A DNA stretch of 39,639 bases from an uncultured Ruminococcus sp. (GCA_902773325.1 CACYDW010000113.1:1-39639), one strand, 5' to 3'. Positions 7,177-16,279 are shown, numbered from the stretch's first letter. The notes: generated by a model not told the origin, from the sequence alone. A program made the numbers and translations.

Positions 7177-9756
7177 ATGGCAAATGCACAGATACACGTT
7201 ATGTTTAAGCTTGAATCTGATGTGAATGATTATGTGAAGTCAAAACTTACGACTCTAGGGTTAAAAAAACTAATTGACTTTAATGAAGAATCAGGAATGT
7301 CGGATTATATGAAAGAAGCCCTTAAAGGTTCTGCCAAAACAAAGGATAAAACGAATTTCGGTAAGCCTGATTTTCACATTGAAAAATATAATGTTCCGAT
7401 TGTTATTGAAGATAAGCTTGGTGTAAAGCATCATATTGCGGAAAATAAATCCGGTATAAGGATGGATGATAAAGCCGTGCGTGAATATGCTGTTAATGGT
7501 GCAGTTTATTATGCGAAAAATATGATTGCGTCAAAAAAATATGATGAAGTAATTGCGGTTGGTATTTCCGGTGATAATGAGGATAATATTAAAATAACTG
7601 TATATTATGTTTTTTCACCCTCAGTTCCGCCTAAAAAAATGACGGATTATGTGACACTTGATTTTGTTCAGAATCAGGAGAGCTTTAATGCCTTTTATAA
7701 TGCTGCAACCGTTACAGATGAAGAACGTCACAAGATTCTTGTGCGGTCACGTGAGGAAATTTTAAAACACGCCAAAAAACTGAATACTTTAATGAATAAT
7801 CATAATATCAGTGTAGAGCAGCGCGTGGTGTATGTATCGGGAATGCTTTTGTCAATGCAGGATATTTATGATGATAATGGTAATATTCTTGATTCCGGAT
7901 TGACGCCGGATGACTTGAAGGGAATTCAGACAGAGCAAAAACGTGATGGAGTTATCATTGTTAACCATATTGAAGAATATTTGGATCAGAAAGAAATAGC
8001 AGATGATAAAAAGCGCATAATGCTGGATTCTTTCAAAATGTCCATTTCGCTGGATGCAGCGAGAGATTCTGTGACGGAAAATGACAAAGCTGTTTCTGGG
8101 CTGCTCAAAAAGCCGGTATCCATTACGAAACAGATATTTGTATACTTGTATGAAAATGTTTATCGCGTGATCGATCTGTCAAATGGTGTGCTTGACATTA
8201 TGGCTGAGATGTATTCTACTTTTTTGAAATATGCTTTAAGCGATGGTGCGCCTTTGGGAAAGGTTCTTACCCCGCCGTATATTACGGCAATTATGGCAAA
8301 GATTCTTGATATTGACAGGAATTCAAGAGTTATGGATCTGGCAACAGGCTCAGCAGCATTTCTTGTGGCAGCAATGAATCTGATGATTGCTGATGCCAAC
8401 AAGGCTTTTGGTAAGGGAACGGAAATGGCAAAAGCTGCGATTCAAAAAATAAAATACAGTCAGCTGCTTGGAATTGAAGTCGATGCAAAAATGTATACGC
8501 TGGCAACAACAAATATGATTTTGCGAGGCGATGGCAGTACACAAATACAAAAGGCTGACACCTTCAAAACTCCCTTATCAATTTATGAGGATTTTAAGGC
8601 AGATCGGTTACTGCTGAATCCGCCGTTTTCGTATACGGATTGTGGAATGCCTTTTTTTGAGTTTGGGCTTGACCACATGGAAAAAGGCGGCAGGGGTGCA
8701 GTTATTATACAGGATTCGGCAGGTGCCGGCAAGGCTGTTATGACAAACCAAAGCATTTTGAAAAAGCACAGAATGCTTGCAAGTATAAAAATGCCTTCGG
8801 ATTTGTTTAACCCAAATGCGGTTGTACAAACGAGCATATATATCTTTGAAGCCGGAAAGCCGCATAATTTTGATTACGATGTAGTTAAGTTTATCGACTT
8901 CCGAAATGATGGATATAAGCGGACAGAGCGATGCATAAGTGATGTGGATCATCCGGCAGAACGATATCAGGATCTGTATCTGATTTTCAAATTGGGACTG
9001 CATGCGCGCAATAATGCTGCCTTTCATTCTGATCTGTGGGATTTAGATAGTGTTTATTGTGAAGATACTATAACAGACAGCGGAAAGGACTGGAATTTTG
9101 AGCAGCATAAAAAAGTGAATATGGAACCGACAAATGGCGATTTTGAACGAGTTATCAGCTCACACTTTGCGTGGGAAACAAGCGTTATAGCAGAGCAGAT
9201 TCGTCACAGCTTTGCAGATCATTCGCGCGTTGATAAGAAAAAGAAGGAATTTTCTGTTGAGGAATTGTTTACCATTGCTAAAACACCGAGCTACAACAAG
9301 GATCGTTTAACAGAGGTGACGAACAAAGAATATGACTATATTACACGCACGTCCATAAACCGGGGAATTTGTGATGTTACAGGGTTTATAAGCGATAAAG
9401 GACTGAATCCACCGGGAATATTTAGCCTTGGATTACTACAAATGACCTTTTTCTACCGTGAGCGGGATTGGTATGCCGGTCAATTTGTACGTACTATTAC
9501 ACCTAAGTTTGAAATGAATAAGTATATAGGTCTTTATTTTGAAACGGTTCTTGGCAGCTTATCTCCTTATCTGTTATCAGGGCTTGTTCGTGATGTGGAT
9601 CGGGCTTTTTTGTCGTCAACAATAACCTTGCCCGTTAACGAACAGGGTGAAATAGATTTCGCGTGGATTGAACAATTTGTAAGCCAGCAAAGGAAAAATA
9701 TGCTCAACCGCATTACAGCATTTTATAAAAAAGAACTTGGCGATGATGGAGATTAA
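7177..9756 (+). CDS. Single-polypeptide restriction-modification enzyme (Type IIG/BcgI-like: nuclease, N6-adenine methylase, specificity domain)
   Basis: 859 residues in three parts. Residues 1-150 contain a PD-(D/E)xK nuclease pattern: P64-D65, then E78-x-K80. Residues 300-640 are a gamma-class N6-adenine methyltransferase of HsdM type, with an SAM-binding motif variant DLATGSAAF (from D387) and catalytic NPPF (481-484). Residues from about 690 to the end look like one HsdS-type target recognition domain (VEELF, then EYDYITRTS and the closing INEQGEID-like segment). The enzyme should both cut and methylate DNA without a separate HsdR or HsdS. ATG 7177 is chosen because AAAGGGG (7162-7168) precedes it; an upstream TTG at 7132 would add 15 residues. 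The gene is visibly AT-richer than its neighbours and lies behind a MITE, so lateral transfer is likely. BcgI-type enzymes use a second specificity subunit; none is present here. Confidence 0.8.
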   Translation: MANAQIHVMFKLESDVNDYVKSKLTTLGLKKLIDFNEESGMSDYMKEALKGSAKTKDKTNFGKPDFHIEKYNVPIVIEDKLGVKHHIAENKSGIRMDDKAVREYAVNGAVYYAKNMIASKKYDEVIAVGISGDNEDNIKITVYYVFSPSVPPKKMTDYVTLDFVQNQESFNAFYNAATVTDEERHKILVRSREEILKHAKKLNTLMNNHNISVEQRVVYVSGMLLSMQDIYDDNGNILDSGLTPDDLKGIQTEQKRDGVIIVNHIEEYLDQKEIADDKKRIMLDSFKMSISLDAARDSVTENDKAVSGLLKKPVSITKQIFVYLYENVYRVIDLSNGVLDIMAEMYSTFLKYALSDGAPLGKVLTPPYITAIMAKILDIDRNSRVMDLATGSAAFLVAAMNLMIADANKAFGKGTEMAKAAIQKIKYSQLLGIEVDAKMYTLATTNMILRGDGSTQIQKADTFKTPLSIYEDFKADRLLLNPPFSYTDCGMPFFEFGLDHMEKGGRGAVIIQDSAGAGKAVMTNQSILKKHRMLASIKMPSDLFNPNAVVQTSIYIFEAGKPHNFDYDVVKFIDFRNDGYKRTERCISDVDHPAERYQDLYLIFKLGLHARNNAAFHSDLWDLDSVYCEDTITDSGKDWNFEQHKKVNMEPTNGDFERVISSHFAWETSVIAEQIRHSFADHSRVDKKKKEFSVEELFTIAKTPSYNKDRLTEVTNKEYDYITRTSINRGICDVTGFISDKGLNPPGIFSLGLLQMTFFYRERDWYAGQFVRTITPKFEMNKYIGLYFETVLGSLSPYLLSGLVRDVDRAFLSSTITLPVNEQGEIDFAWIEQFVSQQRKNMLNRITAFYKKELGDDGD

Positions 9757-9799
9757 AGAACTGTGGGAAAATGGAAATCGATTGCTTTATAGCTTCTGA
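9743..9799 (+). pseudogene. Possible 5' remnant of an overlapping partner gene (18 codons)
   Basis: An ATG-ATG at 9743 overlaps the last codons of the R-M gene and opens a frame of 18 codons (MMEIKELWENGN, then RLLYSF) ending in TGA at 9797-9799. Overlapping starts of this kind are usual for specificity or nuclease partners of R-M genes, so this may be the leftover start of a deleted gene. It could also be chance; there is no homology evidence. Confidence 0.25.
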
Positions 9800-9820
9800 C
9801 AGCTCTTAAATGACTTACTG

Positions 9821-9847
9821 TTCCCGAAGGTGGATACCCTTCGGGAA
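9821..9847 (+). terminator. Hairpin after the R-M gene, weak terminator
   Basis: Ten-base stem TTCCCGAAGG (9821-9830) with CCTTCGGGAA (9838-9847). Only three T residues follow, so termination may be partial. Confidence 0.5.
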
Positions 9848-9925
9848 TTTGGTATCTAAAGGGTAATTTACTCTGCCTCGACACAGGAGAGGAATTCTAT
9901 TCGCATCATAGAAAGGAGTCGGCGC

Positions 9926-10867
9926 ATGAAGGCAGGAAGAAATAAAACCATTGATCTGAGCATCGAGGAGGGTGCTTGCTATCTGGACAGGTGTATCACT
10001 GTTACAGAACCCGCAGACACAGAGCGTATCCTTGACAAGACCGTGAGAGGGGATACCTTTGCGGTGCTGCCGTATCTGCCGGAGGGCTTTGTGGATCTGC
10101 TGATCGCCGACCCGCCGTATAATCTGGACAAGGATTTTCACGGGAAAAAATTCAGAAAGCAGTCTGATGAGTGTTATGAGGAGTATACGGAATCATGGGT
10201 ACAGGCGATTCTTCCCGTCCTTAAAGACAATGCCACGGTATATGTCTGCTGTGACTGGGCTTCGAGTCCGTCAGTGGGGCGGGTATTGAAAAAGTATTTC
10301 CACATTCAGAACAGGATCACGTGGCAGCGGGAGAAAGGACGGGGAGCGCTGTCGAACTGGAAAAACGGTATGGAGGATATATGGTTTGCTACGAAATCCG
10401 ATACATACACGTTCAACGTGGAGGCTGTCATGGTACGCAGAAGGGTCATTGCCCCCTATAAAGTCGATGGCAAACCTAAAGACTGGGAGGAAACCGCAGA
10501 GGGAAACTTCCGGAATACCTATCCGTCCAATTTCTGGGACGACATCTCCATTCCTTACTGGTCTATGCCCGAAAACACGGCGCACCCGACACAAAAACCG
10601 GAAAAGCTGCTGGCAAAGCTGATACTCGCAAGCTCCAACCCCGGTGATGTGGTTTTTGACCCGTTTCTCGGCTCAGGCTCTACCTCCGTCACAGCCAAAA
10701 AGCTCGGCAGACATTATCTCGGAATAGAGATCAATGACCGGTACTGCGTATGGGCAGAAAAACGATTGGAAATGGCAGAGAGCGATTCCTCCATACAGGG
10801 ATATACAGACGGCGTTTTCTGGGAGCGCAACACCAACGCATTACAAAAAAATTCAAAGAAGCACTGA
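9926..10867 (+). CDS. Site-specific DNA adenine methyltransferase, beta class
   Basis: 313-residue DNA methyltransferase. Catalytic motif DPPYN (62-66) comes before TQKP (222-225) and the SAM-binding motif DPFLGSGST (245-253); this permuted order defines the beta class, and DPPY indicates N6-adenine (less often N4-cytosine) methylation. The target sequence cannot be read. No nuclease gene follows, so it is either solitary or a companion acquired with the upstream R-M gene. Its base composition is like the host genome, unlike the AT-rich R-M gene. The start follows AAAGGAG (9911-9917) at a good distance. The stop codon lies inside the left arm of the terminator stem. Confidence 0.85.
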   Translation: MKAGRNKTIDLSIEEGACYLDRCITVTEPADTERILDKTVRGDTFAVLPYLPEGFVDLLIADPPYNLDKDFHGKKFRKQSDECYEEYTESWVQAILPVLKDNATVYVCCDWASSPSVGRVLKKYFHIQNRITWQREKGRGALSNWKNGMEDIWFATKSDTYTFNVEAVMVRRRVIAPYKVDGKPKDWEETAEGNFRNTYPSNFWDDISIPYWSMPENTAHPTQKPEKLLAKLILASSNPGDVVFDPFLGSGSTSVTAKKLGRHYLGIEINDRYCVWAEKRLEMAESDSSIQGYTDGVFWERNTNALQKNSKKH

Positions 10868-10918
10868 ATCAACCCGGTATTCCGACTGCACGGCAGGATT
10901 GATTCAGTGCTTGCTTTT
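10861..10918. terminator. Bidirectional terminator between convergent genes
   Basis: Perfect 12-base inverted repeat GCACTGAATCAA (10861-10872) and TTGATTCAGTGC (10899-10910) with a 26-base loop and a T-rich tail. It overlaps the end of the methyltransferase gene and lies just before the end of the convergent ATPase gene. Confidence 0.7.
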
Positions 10919-10920
10919 GT

Positions 10921-13590
10921 TCAGCCCTTTCTATTGGTATCAGAAAGGAATTTTTCAAGCTCCACAATGGGAAGGGGAGCGAGGGAGAGGAGTGCAACGA
11001 TGAGCCATTGGAGGGGACTGAGTGGTGCAGCGTGGAAGATGGAGGCAAAAAAGGGAATCGAAATGACCGAAATCTGCATGAATGCGCCTGCTAAGAATGC
11101 CCGTATCAGGCTCATGTTGCCGAACAGTCCGATCTTGAAAAGAGAATGCTCACTGCGCAGGTTGAAGGAATGTACAAGCTGGCTGAGGCTGAGGACGGCA
11201 AAGGTCATGGTTCTGCCGATAACGGGTTCGCCGCCGCCGTCAAAAAATACTCTGCCGATGGTGAAGGCGAGAAAGGCAAGTGCGCCGATAAACAGCCCCT
11301 CAATGATAATACTGCGTCCCATGCCGCCGCCGAAGATGCTGTGATGTCTGTCTGCCGGCGGCTTTTCCATGATATCGGGGTCAACAGGCTCTGCGCCGAG
11401 GGCGAGGGCGGGGAGAGAGTCGGTGACAAGATTGACCCAGAGGAGCTGGATCGCTAAAAGCGGTGAGGGCAGCTTCAGCAGAAAGGCGCAGAGCACCGTC
11501 AGTATTTCGCCGATGTTGCTCGAAAGCAGAAAATGAATGGTTTTCCTGATGTTTTCAAAGATGCCCCTGCCTTGTTCCACTGCTTCAACGATGGTTGCAA
11601 AGTTGTCGTCGGTGAGAATCATGTCGGAGGCATTTTTGGCAACGTCTGTACCGCTTTTTCCCATGCCGCAGCCTATATCCGCACAGCGCAGGGCGGGTGC
11701 ATCGTTAACACCGTCACCTGTCATGGCGGTCACTGCGCCGCGCGCCTGAAATGCCTTGACAATGCGAACCTTGTGTTCGGGGGATACACGCGCGAATACG
11801 GTGTATGCAAAGATGACCCTTTCAAGCGATGACTGATCGGTGCGGTCAAGCTCTGCACCGGTCATGGCTTTGTCGGAGGGGGAGTAAATGCCCAGTTCCG
11901 AGGCGATCGCCTTTGCCGTGACAATATGGTCGCCGGTGATCATTACGGGGCGGATACCCGCCTTTTTGCAGCGGCTGACGGCTGCCTTTGCCTGTGGACG
12001 CGGCGGGTCTGTCATGCCGATCAGACCGCAGAATACCAGTCCGCTTTCGGCTTGCGGGGCGGTTTCGGGAGGGGAGGGCATATCCTTAAAGGCGACGGCA
12101 ATCACCCTCATGCCCTTCTGGGCAAGGGTATCGTTGAGCTGGCGGATACGGCTGCGTTCGCTTTCGGCAAGGGCTGTGATGTTGTTTTCCCTGAACGAGG
12201 TGCAAAGCGGCAGAAGCACATCGGGCGCGCCCTTGGTGATGACCCTGTATCCGCCTGTGGGCAGCTTGTGAACGGTGGTCATGCGTTTGCGTCCGGAGTC
12301 GAACGGGAATTCATTGATGCGCGGATATTGCGTGTCGAGCTTTTCCTTGTGCAGACTGATGTCGGCGGCGGCTTTGACGATGGCATTTTCGGTAGGGTCG
12401 CCGATGATGCGCAGGTGTCCGGTGTCAAAACGCGAGGGTGCATCTTTTTCAACAGTACAGTTGCTGCAAAGTGTGCCGAGGGTGAGGATCATGCTGCCGT
12501 CCTGTGAATGGGTACTTACGGGACGGTGCGCGGCAGAAAGGGCAGTAACGGTCATTTTGTTCAGGGTGAGTGTGCCTGTTTTGTCGGAGCATATCACGGA
12601 GGCACTGCCGAGTGTTTCTACGGCGGGCAGATGCCGCACAATGGCACGGTGCAGAGCCATTTTCCGTACACCCAGAGCAAGAACGATCGTGACAACGGCG
12701 GGCAGTCCTTCGGGAATAGACGCTACTGCCAGACTGATGGCGATCATGAACATATCCAGCGGCGGTATCCTCTGTAAAACACCCAGAACAAAGATGACGG
12801 CACATACGATCAGCGCACCGATGCCGAGGATCTTTCCGGTGCGGGCAAGTGTTTTCCGCAGGGGTGTTTCGGGCGGCTTCTCGCTGTCGATCATGGCGGC
12901 GATTTTTCCGACCTGCGTGTCCATGCCCGTGGCAGTGACGACTGCCAGCGCGTGCCCCGAGGTAATGCAGGTGGAGGAAAAAATCATGTTGACCCTGTCG
13001 GCAGGAGCGGCGGAAGCGGCAGTAATGACGTCATGCTGTTTTTCGGACGGTACGGATTCACCGGTAAGTGCGGATTCCTCCGCCCTGAGCGCAGTGCTTT
13101 CTACGAGCCGTGCATCGGCACAGACCAGATCGCCTGCACGGACAGAGAGAATGTCGCCTATAACCACCTCTTCCGAGGGAATTTCGGTGACCTTGCCGTT
13201 TCTGATGACGCGTGCATGGGGGGAGGACAGCTTTTTGAGGGAGTCGATCGCCCGTTCGGCGCGGCATTCCTGTATTGTGCCGACAGCAGCATTGATGATG
13301 ACGATCAGCAGGATCATGATCGGTTCAATGAAGTCGCCGTCACCCGAAAATGCCGTGATAAAGGAGATCGCCGCTGCTGCCAGAAGTATCAGTACCATGA
13401 AATCCGCAAACTGCATGAAAAATTTGGAGATGACGCTTTGTTTTTTCTTCTGTGTGAGTATATTCTTCCCGTCCCGGTTCAGTCTGCGTCGGGCTTCTCC
13501 GGTGGTCAGTCCGTTTTTGCGGTCGGTTTTGAGGTATTCCTCCGTCTGCCTGCCGCTCATGCTGTGCCAATCCATATATTCACGCTCCAT
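10921..13590 (-). CDS. P-type Ca2+-transporting ATPase (P2A, SERCA/PMR1-like)
   Basis: 889-residue membrane pump that exports Ca2+ (possibly Mn2+) at the cost of ATP. An N-terminal cation-ATPase domain is followed by TM1-2, the actuator motif TGES (176-179), TM4 with the ion-binding PEGLP (293-297), the phosphorylated aspartate D336 in DKTGT, the hinge motif TGDGVNDAPAL, and a C-terminal block of helices with NLVTDSLPALALG in TM6. The TM4 and TM6 motifs are those of the calcium subgroup. The start at 13590 has no clear ribosome binding site, whereas an ATG five codons later (13575) is preceded by GGAG at nine bases, so the protein may be five residues shorter. It follows ytaF by 40 bases and is probably co-transcribed with it. 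Confidence 0.92.
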   Translation of the reverse strand: MEREYMDWHSMSGRQTEEYLKTDRKNGLTTGEARRRLNRDGKNILTQKKKQSVISKFFMQFADFMVLILLAAAAISFITAFSGDGDFIEPIMILLIVIINAAVGTIQECRAERAIDSLKKLSSPHARVIRNGKVTEIPSEEVVIGDILSVRAGDLVCADARLVESTALRAEESALTGESVPSEKQHDVITAASAAPADRVNMIFSSTCITSGHALAVVTATGMDTQVGKIAAMIDSEKPPETPLRKTLARTGKILGIGALIVCAVIFVLGVLQRIPPLDMFMIAISLAVASIPEGLPAVVTIVLALGVRKMALHRAIVRHLPAVETLGSASVICSDKTGTLTLNKMTVTALSAAHRPVSTHSQDGSMILTLGTLCSNCTVEKDAPSRFDTGHLRIIGDPTENAIVKAAADISLHKEKLDTQYPRINEFPFDSGRKRMTTVHKLPTGGYRVITKGAPDVLLPLCTSFRENNITALAESERSRIRQLNDTLAQKGMRVIAVAFKDMPSPPETAPQAESGLVFCGLIGMTDPPRPQAKAAVSRCKKAGIRPVMITGDHIVTAKAIASELGIYSPSDKAMTGAELDRTDQSSLERVIFAYTVFARVSPEHKVRIVKAFQARGAVTAMTGDGVNDAPALRCADIGCGMGKSGTDVAKNASDMILTDDNFATIVEAVEQGRGIFENIRKTIHFLLSSNIGEILTVLCAFLLKLPSPLLAIQLLWVNLVTDSLPALALGAEPVDPDIMEKPPADRHHSIFGGGMGRSIIIEGLFIGALAFLAFTIGRVFFDGGGEPVIGRTMTFAVLSLSQLVHSFNLRSEHSLFKIGLFGNMSLIRAFLAGAFMQISVISIPFFASIFHAAPLSPLQWLIVALLSLAPLPIVELEKFLSDTNRKG

Positions 13591-13630
13591 TATCTTTATC
13601 TGCCTAATATATATACAAATTCCCCGCCTG

Positions 13631-14254
13631 TTATGCTGCCGCCCTGAGAATTCCCGTGATGATCAGGATCAGCCCCGACAGAATGCCGAGTGTCCTGCCG
13701 TTCAGGGAAAGGCGGCGGCGCAGTTTTTCGGCGGCTTTTTCACCGATGTATAAGAACAGAAGCTGTATGAGCGCACATACAAACGGTACGAACCATTCTG
13801 TGCCGCCGCTGATGCCCGTTCCGATGCCGAAGGCAAAGGAGTCGGCAGAGAGCGCAATGCCGATGACAACGGCTTCCCTGAAATCAATTGTCTTTGAGGC
13901 GTCAATGTCACATTCCGACGGGTCGCCGAGAATCCGCGCAGACATTCCGATAATGCCGTCTGAGGTGTGTGAAGCGTTGCTGCTTTTTCGCGGAAACGCA
14001 GCCCTGCACAGCGTATACAGCCCCAGCAGGGACAGCAGCAAAGCACCTGCCAGTCTGCCGTAAACAGGAGGGATCATTCCGCAGAGCAGTCCGCCTGTGA
14101 AGATGCCCGCACCGGTGAGTGCCGCCGAAACCAGACAGATGGTCAGCTTGTTGCGAAGGGGAAGTCTGATGCCGCCCATTCCGCAGGACAGTCCGATACT
14201 GAGAGAATCTATATTCATTGCTGCACAAAGCAGCAGGAGCTGTGCAATAGCCAT
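13631..14254 (-). CDS. ytaF: YtaF-like membrane protein (MntP/DUF204 superfamily)
   Basis: 207-residue six-helix membrane protein. An open frame extends much further upstream, but the ATG at 14254 is chosen because GGGAGGT lies seven bases before it and because the product then opens, as in the family, with a helix carrying NIDSLSIGLSCGM. The second half repeats this as ALSADSFAFGIGTG, a pair of Asp-containing helices typical of the MntP/YtaF superfamily. The central segment DPSECDIDASKTIDFREA matches the D-x-D-x-S-x-x-I-x-x-x-EA pattern specific to sporulation protein YtaF rather than manganese exporter MntP. Substrate is unproven. Co-transcription with a calcium-type ATPase suggests divalent cation handling. 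Confidence 0.75.
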   Translation of the reverse strand: MAIAQLLLLCAAMNIDSLSIGLSCGMGGIRLPLRNKLTICLVSAALTGAGIFTGGLLCGMIPPVYGRLAGALLLSLLGLYTLCRAAFPRKSSNASHTSDGIIGMSARILGDPSECDIDASKTIDFREAVVIGIALSADSFAFGIGTGISGGTEWFVPFVCALIQLLFLYIGEKAAEKLRRRLSLNGRTLGILSGLILIITGILRAAA

Positions 14255-14667
14255 GGTGAAACCTCCCGGAAGCATACTATTGCATAATATGCAGGTGCAG
14301 AGTGCTGTGACAGCGGTGAATACCGCTGTATTTTTGAGGTTTATGCACAAAAAGTCCTGTGAAATGTTATTCAAACAGCATGGGAAAACCTGCCGGAGGG
14401 TTTTGTATAATTTGACAAATATCCGATTTATTTTTCCGGATAAGAAGAATAATAACAAATAATAAATTAAAAAGCTGTGACTTTGCAGCCATTTTAATAA
14501 TTTGTTTAAAATGACTATGGTAATAATGCACAAAAATAAAATGGATATTATACACATAAATTTTTCAACAAAATATACAATACGACAAAATTTGGATATT
14601 TACAGGTAAAACTACACAAAGATATATGCAAGTTATTATGAATATGATAAAAAATAACAATAAGCCG
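14255..14667. other. AT-rich intergenic region between divergent ytaF and malE operons
   Basis: No credible gene. An ORF reading up to 14557 on the minus strand is only an N-terminal extension of ytaF, with low-complexity hydrophobic composition. A perfect hairpin ACAGCGGT/ACCGCTGT lies at 14310-14317 and 14322-14329 and is followed by ATTTTTG on the plus strand, so it could block stray plus-strand transcription or act in the ytaF leader. I saw no match to the manganese-sensing yybP-ykoY riboswitch. The ytaF promoter was not identified. Confidence 0.5.
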
Positions 14668-14696
14668 TTGAAAATAGATGTCCTGTATGATATGAT
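14668..14696 (+). promoter_or_regulatory. Promoter of the maltodextrin operon
   Basis: TTGAAA (14668-14673), 17-base spacer, TATGAT (14691-14696). The predicted start near 14703 coincides with the beginning of the GC-rich structured leader. No CcpA or MalR operator could be assigned with confidence. Confidence 0.6.
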
Positions 14697-14703
14697 TATT
14701 ACA

Positions 14704-14789
14704 GTGGCGGCAGACTGTCTGCTTGTACCCCCCCCTGCGGGGCTGTGAGCCGACTGCCATTCTGCGCCAGGAGGCACCCCGGCGGTGCA
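14704..14789 (+). repeat. GC-rich hairpin cluster in the malE leader
   Basis: An abrupt GC-rich island within AT-rich surroundings. It has the palindrome GCAGAC-T-GTCTGC (14710-14722), a CCCC-TGCG-GGG stem-loop near 14733-14741, and GCACC/GGTGC (14774-14778 with 14784-14788). It falls between the predicted transcription start and the malE ribosome binding site, so it would be a transcribed leader. It could be a dispersed repeat inserted there or a cis-acting RNA. Confidence 0.55.
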
Positions 14790-14825
14790 TGAAAAACTTT
14801 ATTTTACAGAAAGAGGGTCATTATT

Positions 14826-16223
14826 ATGGCAAGTAAATCAAAAAGAGCGGTAGCTCTGGTTCTTACCGCTATGATGGCAGCAGGTGCTTTTGCAGGCTGC
14901 GGTCCGACAGAAACAGGTTCATCAGGCGGCGGCACGACGACTACTCCGTCTAACGGCGGCGGGAGCGTTGCAAGCACAACAGACGTTTCTACCGTTGATA
15001 TGTACAGCGAGGAAATGATTCAGACGGTTAAGGATGCAATCGCTACTGAAGCAGAGACTGCCGGCGGTACCATCAACCTGACCATGTGGTGCTCAGGCGA
15101 TGACAGAGATTTTGAGAAGAGCCTTGCTAAGGAATTCACCGAGCTTTATGCAGACAGCAGATACACCATCAAGGTCAAGCAGCAGACAGTCGGTGAGGAT
15201 CAGTCCGGCGGTAAGATCAACGAAAGCCCCAAGGACGGCGCAGACGTATTCAGCTTTGCAGACGACCAGCTTTCAACCATGGTTGAAACCAAGGCTCTTG
15301 CTCCGGTAGGTCAGGTATTCTACAACAACGTTATCGCTAACAACTCCGCCGACTCCGTTGCAGTTGTTCTCTCAGGCGATAAGCCCTACGCATTCCCCAA
15401 GACTTCCGATAACGGCTACTTCATGTACTATGACAAGAGAGTCTATACAGACCCCAGCATGGTTGAGAACATGGACGAAATGATCGCAACTGCTAATAAA
15501 GCAGGCAAGAGCGTGTACCTCAACCTGACAAACGGCTGGTACAACACAAGCTTTTTCTTCTCCGCAGGCTGTGAGATTTCCTATAAGGACGGCAAGCAGA
15601 TAGCACATTACGCAACACCTGAGGGTCTTGTTGCAGCAAAGGCAATGTGCCACCTCGCATCCATGGTTGATTCAGGCTTCATGGCACAGCCGGGTTCAGC
15701 AGGTGATAATGCCGCTGTTGTTCAGGGCTTCCAGGAGGGCAAGCTCGCAGCAGCCGTTATCGGTACATGGTGCGGACCCGATCTGAAGAATATCGTCGGC
15801 GCAGATAACCTCGGCGCTGCTAAGCTGCCCACCGTTCTCATGAACGACCAGCAGGTTCAGCTCGATTCCTTCGGCGGCTATAAGCTTGTAGGTGTTAATG
15901 CATTCACCAAATTCCCGATCACTGCTCAGGCTCTTGCATATTACCTCACTAATCCCGATTCACAGCTCAAGCGCTACAACACAAGAGGTCTGATTCCCAC
16001 AGCAAATGCAGCTCTTGCAACCGACGTTGTAAAGAATGATCCTGCACTCCAGGCTATTCAGGCACAGCTTCCCTTTGCTCATCCGCAGGGCAGCTCTGTC
16101 GGCGGTGTTTACTGGGCCTCCAACATCGGCGGCTTTGGCAGTACGATCGTTACCGAAAAGGGTAAGATCGACGACAGCGAACTTGAAAAGCAGCTTGCCG
16201 AGCTTGAAGGACAGATGAAGTAA
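14826..16223 (+). CDS. malE: Maltodextrin-type ABC transporter, substrate-binding lipoprotein
   Basis: 465 residues. A lipoprotein signal peptide ends in FAGC with lipidated Cys25, then comes a Gly/Ser/Thr-rich linker (26-55) and a family 1 (MalE-like) solute-binding domain from about residue 70. Motifs such as NLTMWCSGDDRDFEKSLAKEF and the EGKLAAAVIGTWCG segment are typical of oligosaccharide binders. It should capture malto-oligosaccharides at the outer face of the membrane for the two permeases encoded next. The sugar is inferred from the downstream MalF/MalG-like permeases and surface amylase. The start follows AGAGGG. Codon use (CTC, AAG, GCA) suggests high expression. Confidence 0.85.
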   Translation: MASKSKRAVALVLTAMMAAGAFAGCGPTETGSSGGGTTTTPSNGGGSVASTTDVSTVDMYSEEMIQTVKDAIATEAETAGGTINLTMWCSGDDRDFEKSLAKEFTELYADSRYTIKVKQQTVGEDQSGGKINESPKDGADVFSFADDQLSTMVETKALAPVGQVFYNNVIANNSADSVAVVLSGDKPYAFPKTSDNGYFMYYDKRVYTDPSMVENMDEMIATANKAGKSVYLNLTNGWYNTSFFFSAGCEISYKDGKQIAHYATPEGLVAAKAMCHLASMVDSGFMAQPGSAGDNAAVVQGFQEGKLAAAVIGTWCGPDLKNIVGADNLGAAKLPTVLMNDQQVQLDSFGGYKLVGVNAFTKFPITAQALAYYLTNPDSQLKRYNTRGLIPTANAALATDVVKNDPALQAIQAQLPFAHPQGSSVGGVYWASNIGGFGSTIVTEKGKIDDSELEKQLAELEGQMK

Positions 16224-16279
16224 TCAGAGTCATCATCGGTAATTGAATTCATGCTTTGTTGATCGGACAGAATTGACGG

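Noticed and set aside
12275..13753. A 492-codon plus-strand open frame and several others opposite the P-type ATPase gene
   Set aside because: They lie antisense to a gene with complete ATPase motifs, lack ribosome binding sites and domains, and have composition expected from the complement of a GC-rich gene.
14255..14460. yybP-ykoY manganese riboswitch upstream of ytaF
   Set aside because: The conserved sequence blocks were not found; only a simple hairpin is present.
14255..14557. A 100-residue N-terminal extension of the ytaF product
   Set aside because: The family start and GGGAGGT ribosome binding site are at 14254; the extension is AT-rich low-complexity sequence.
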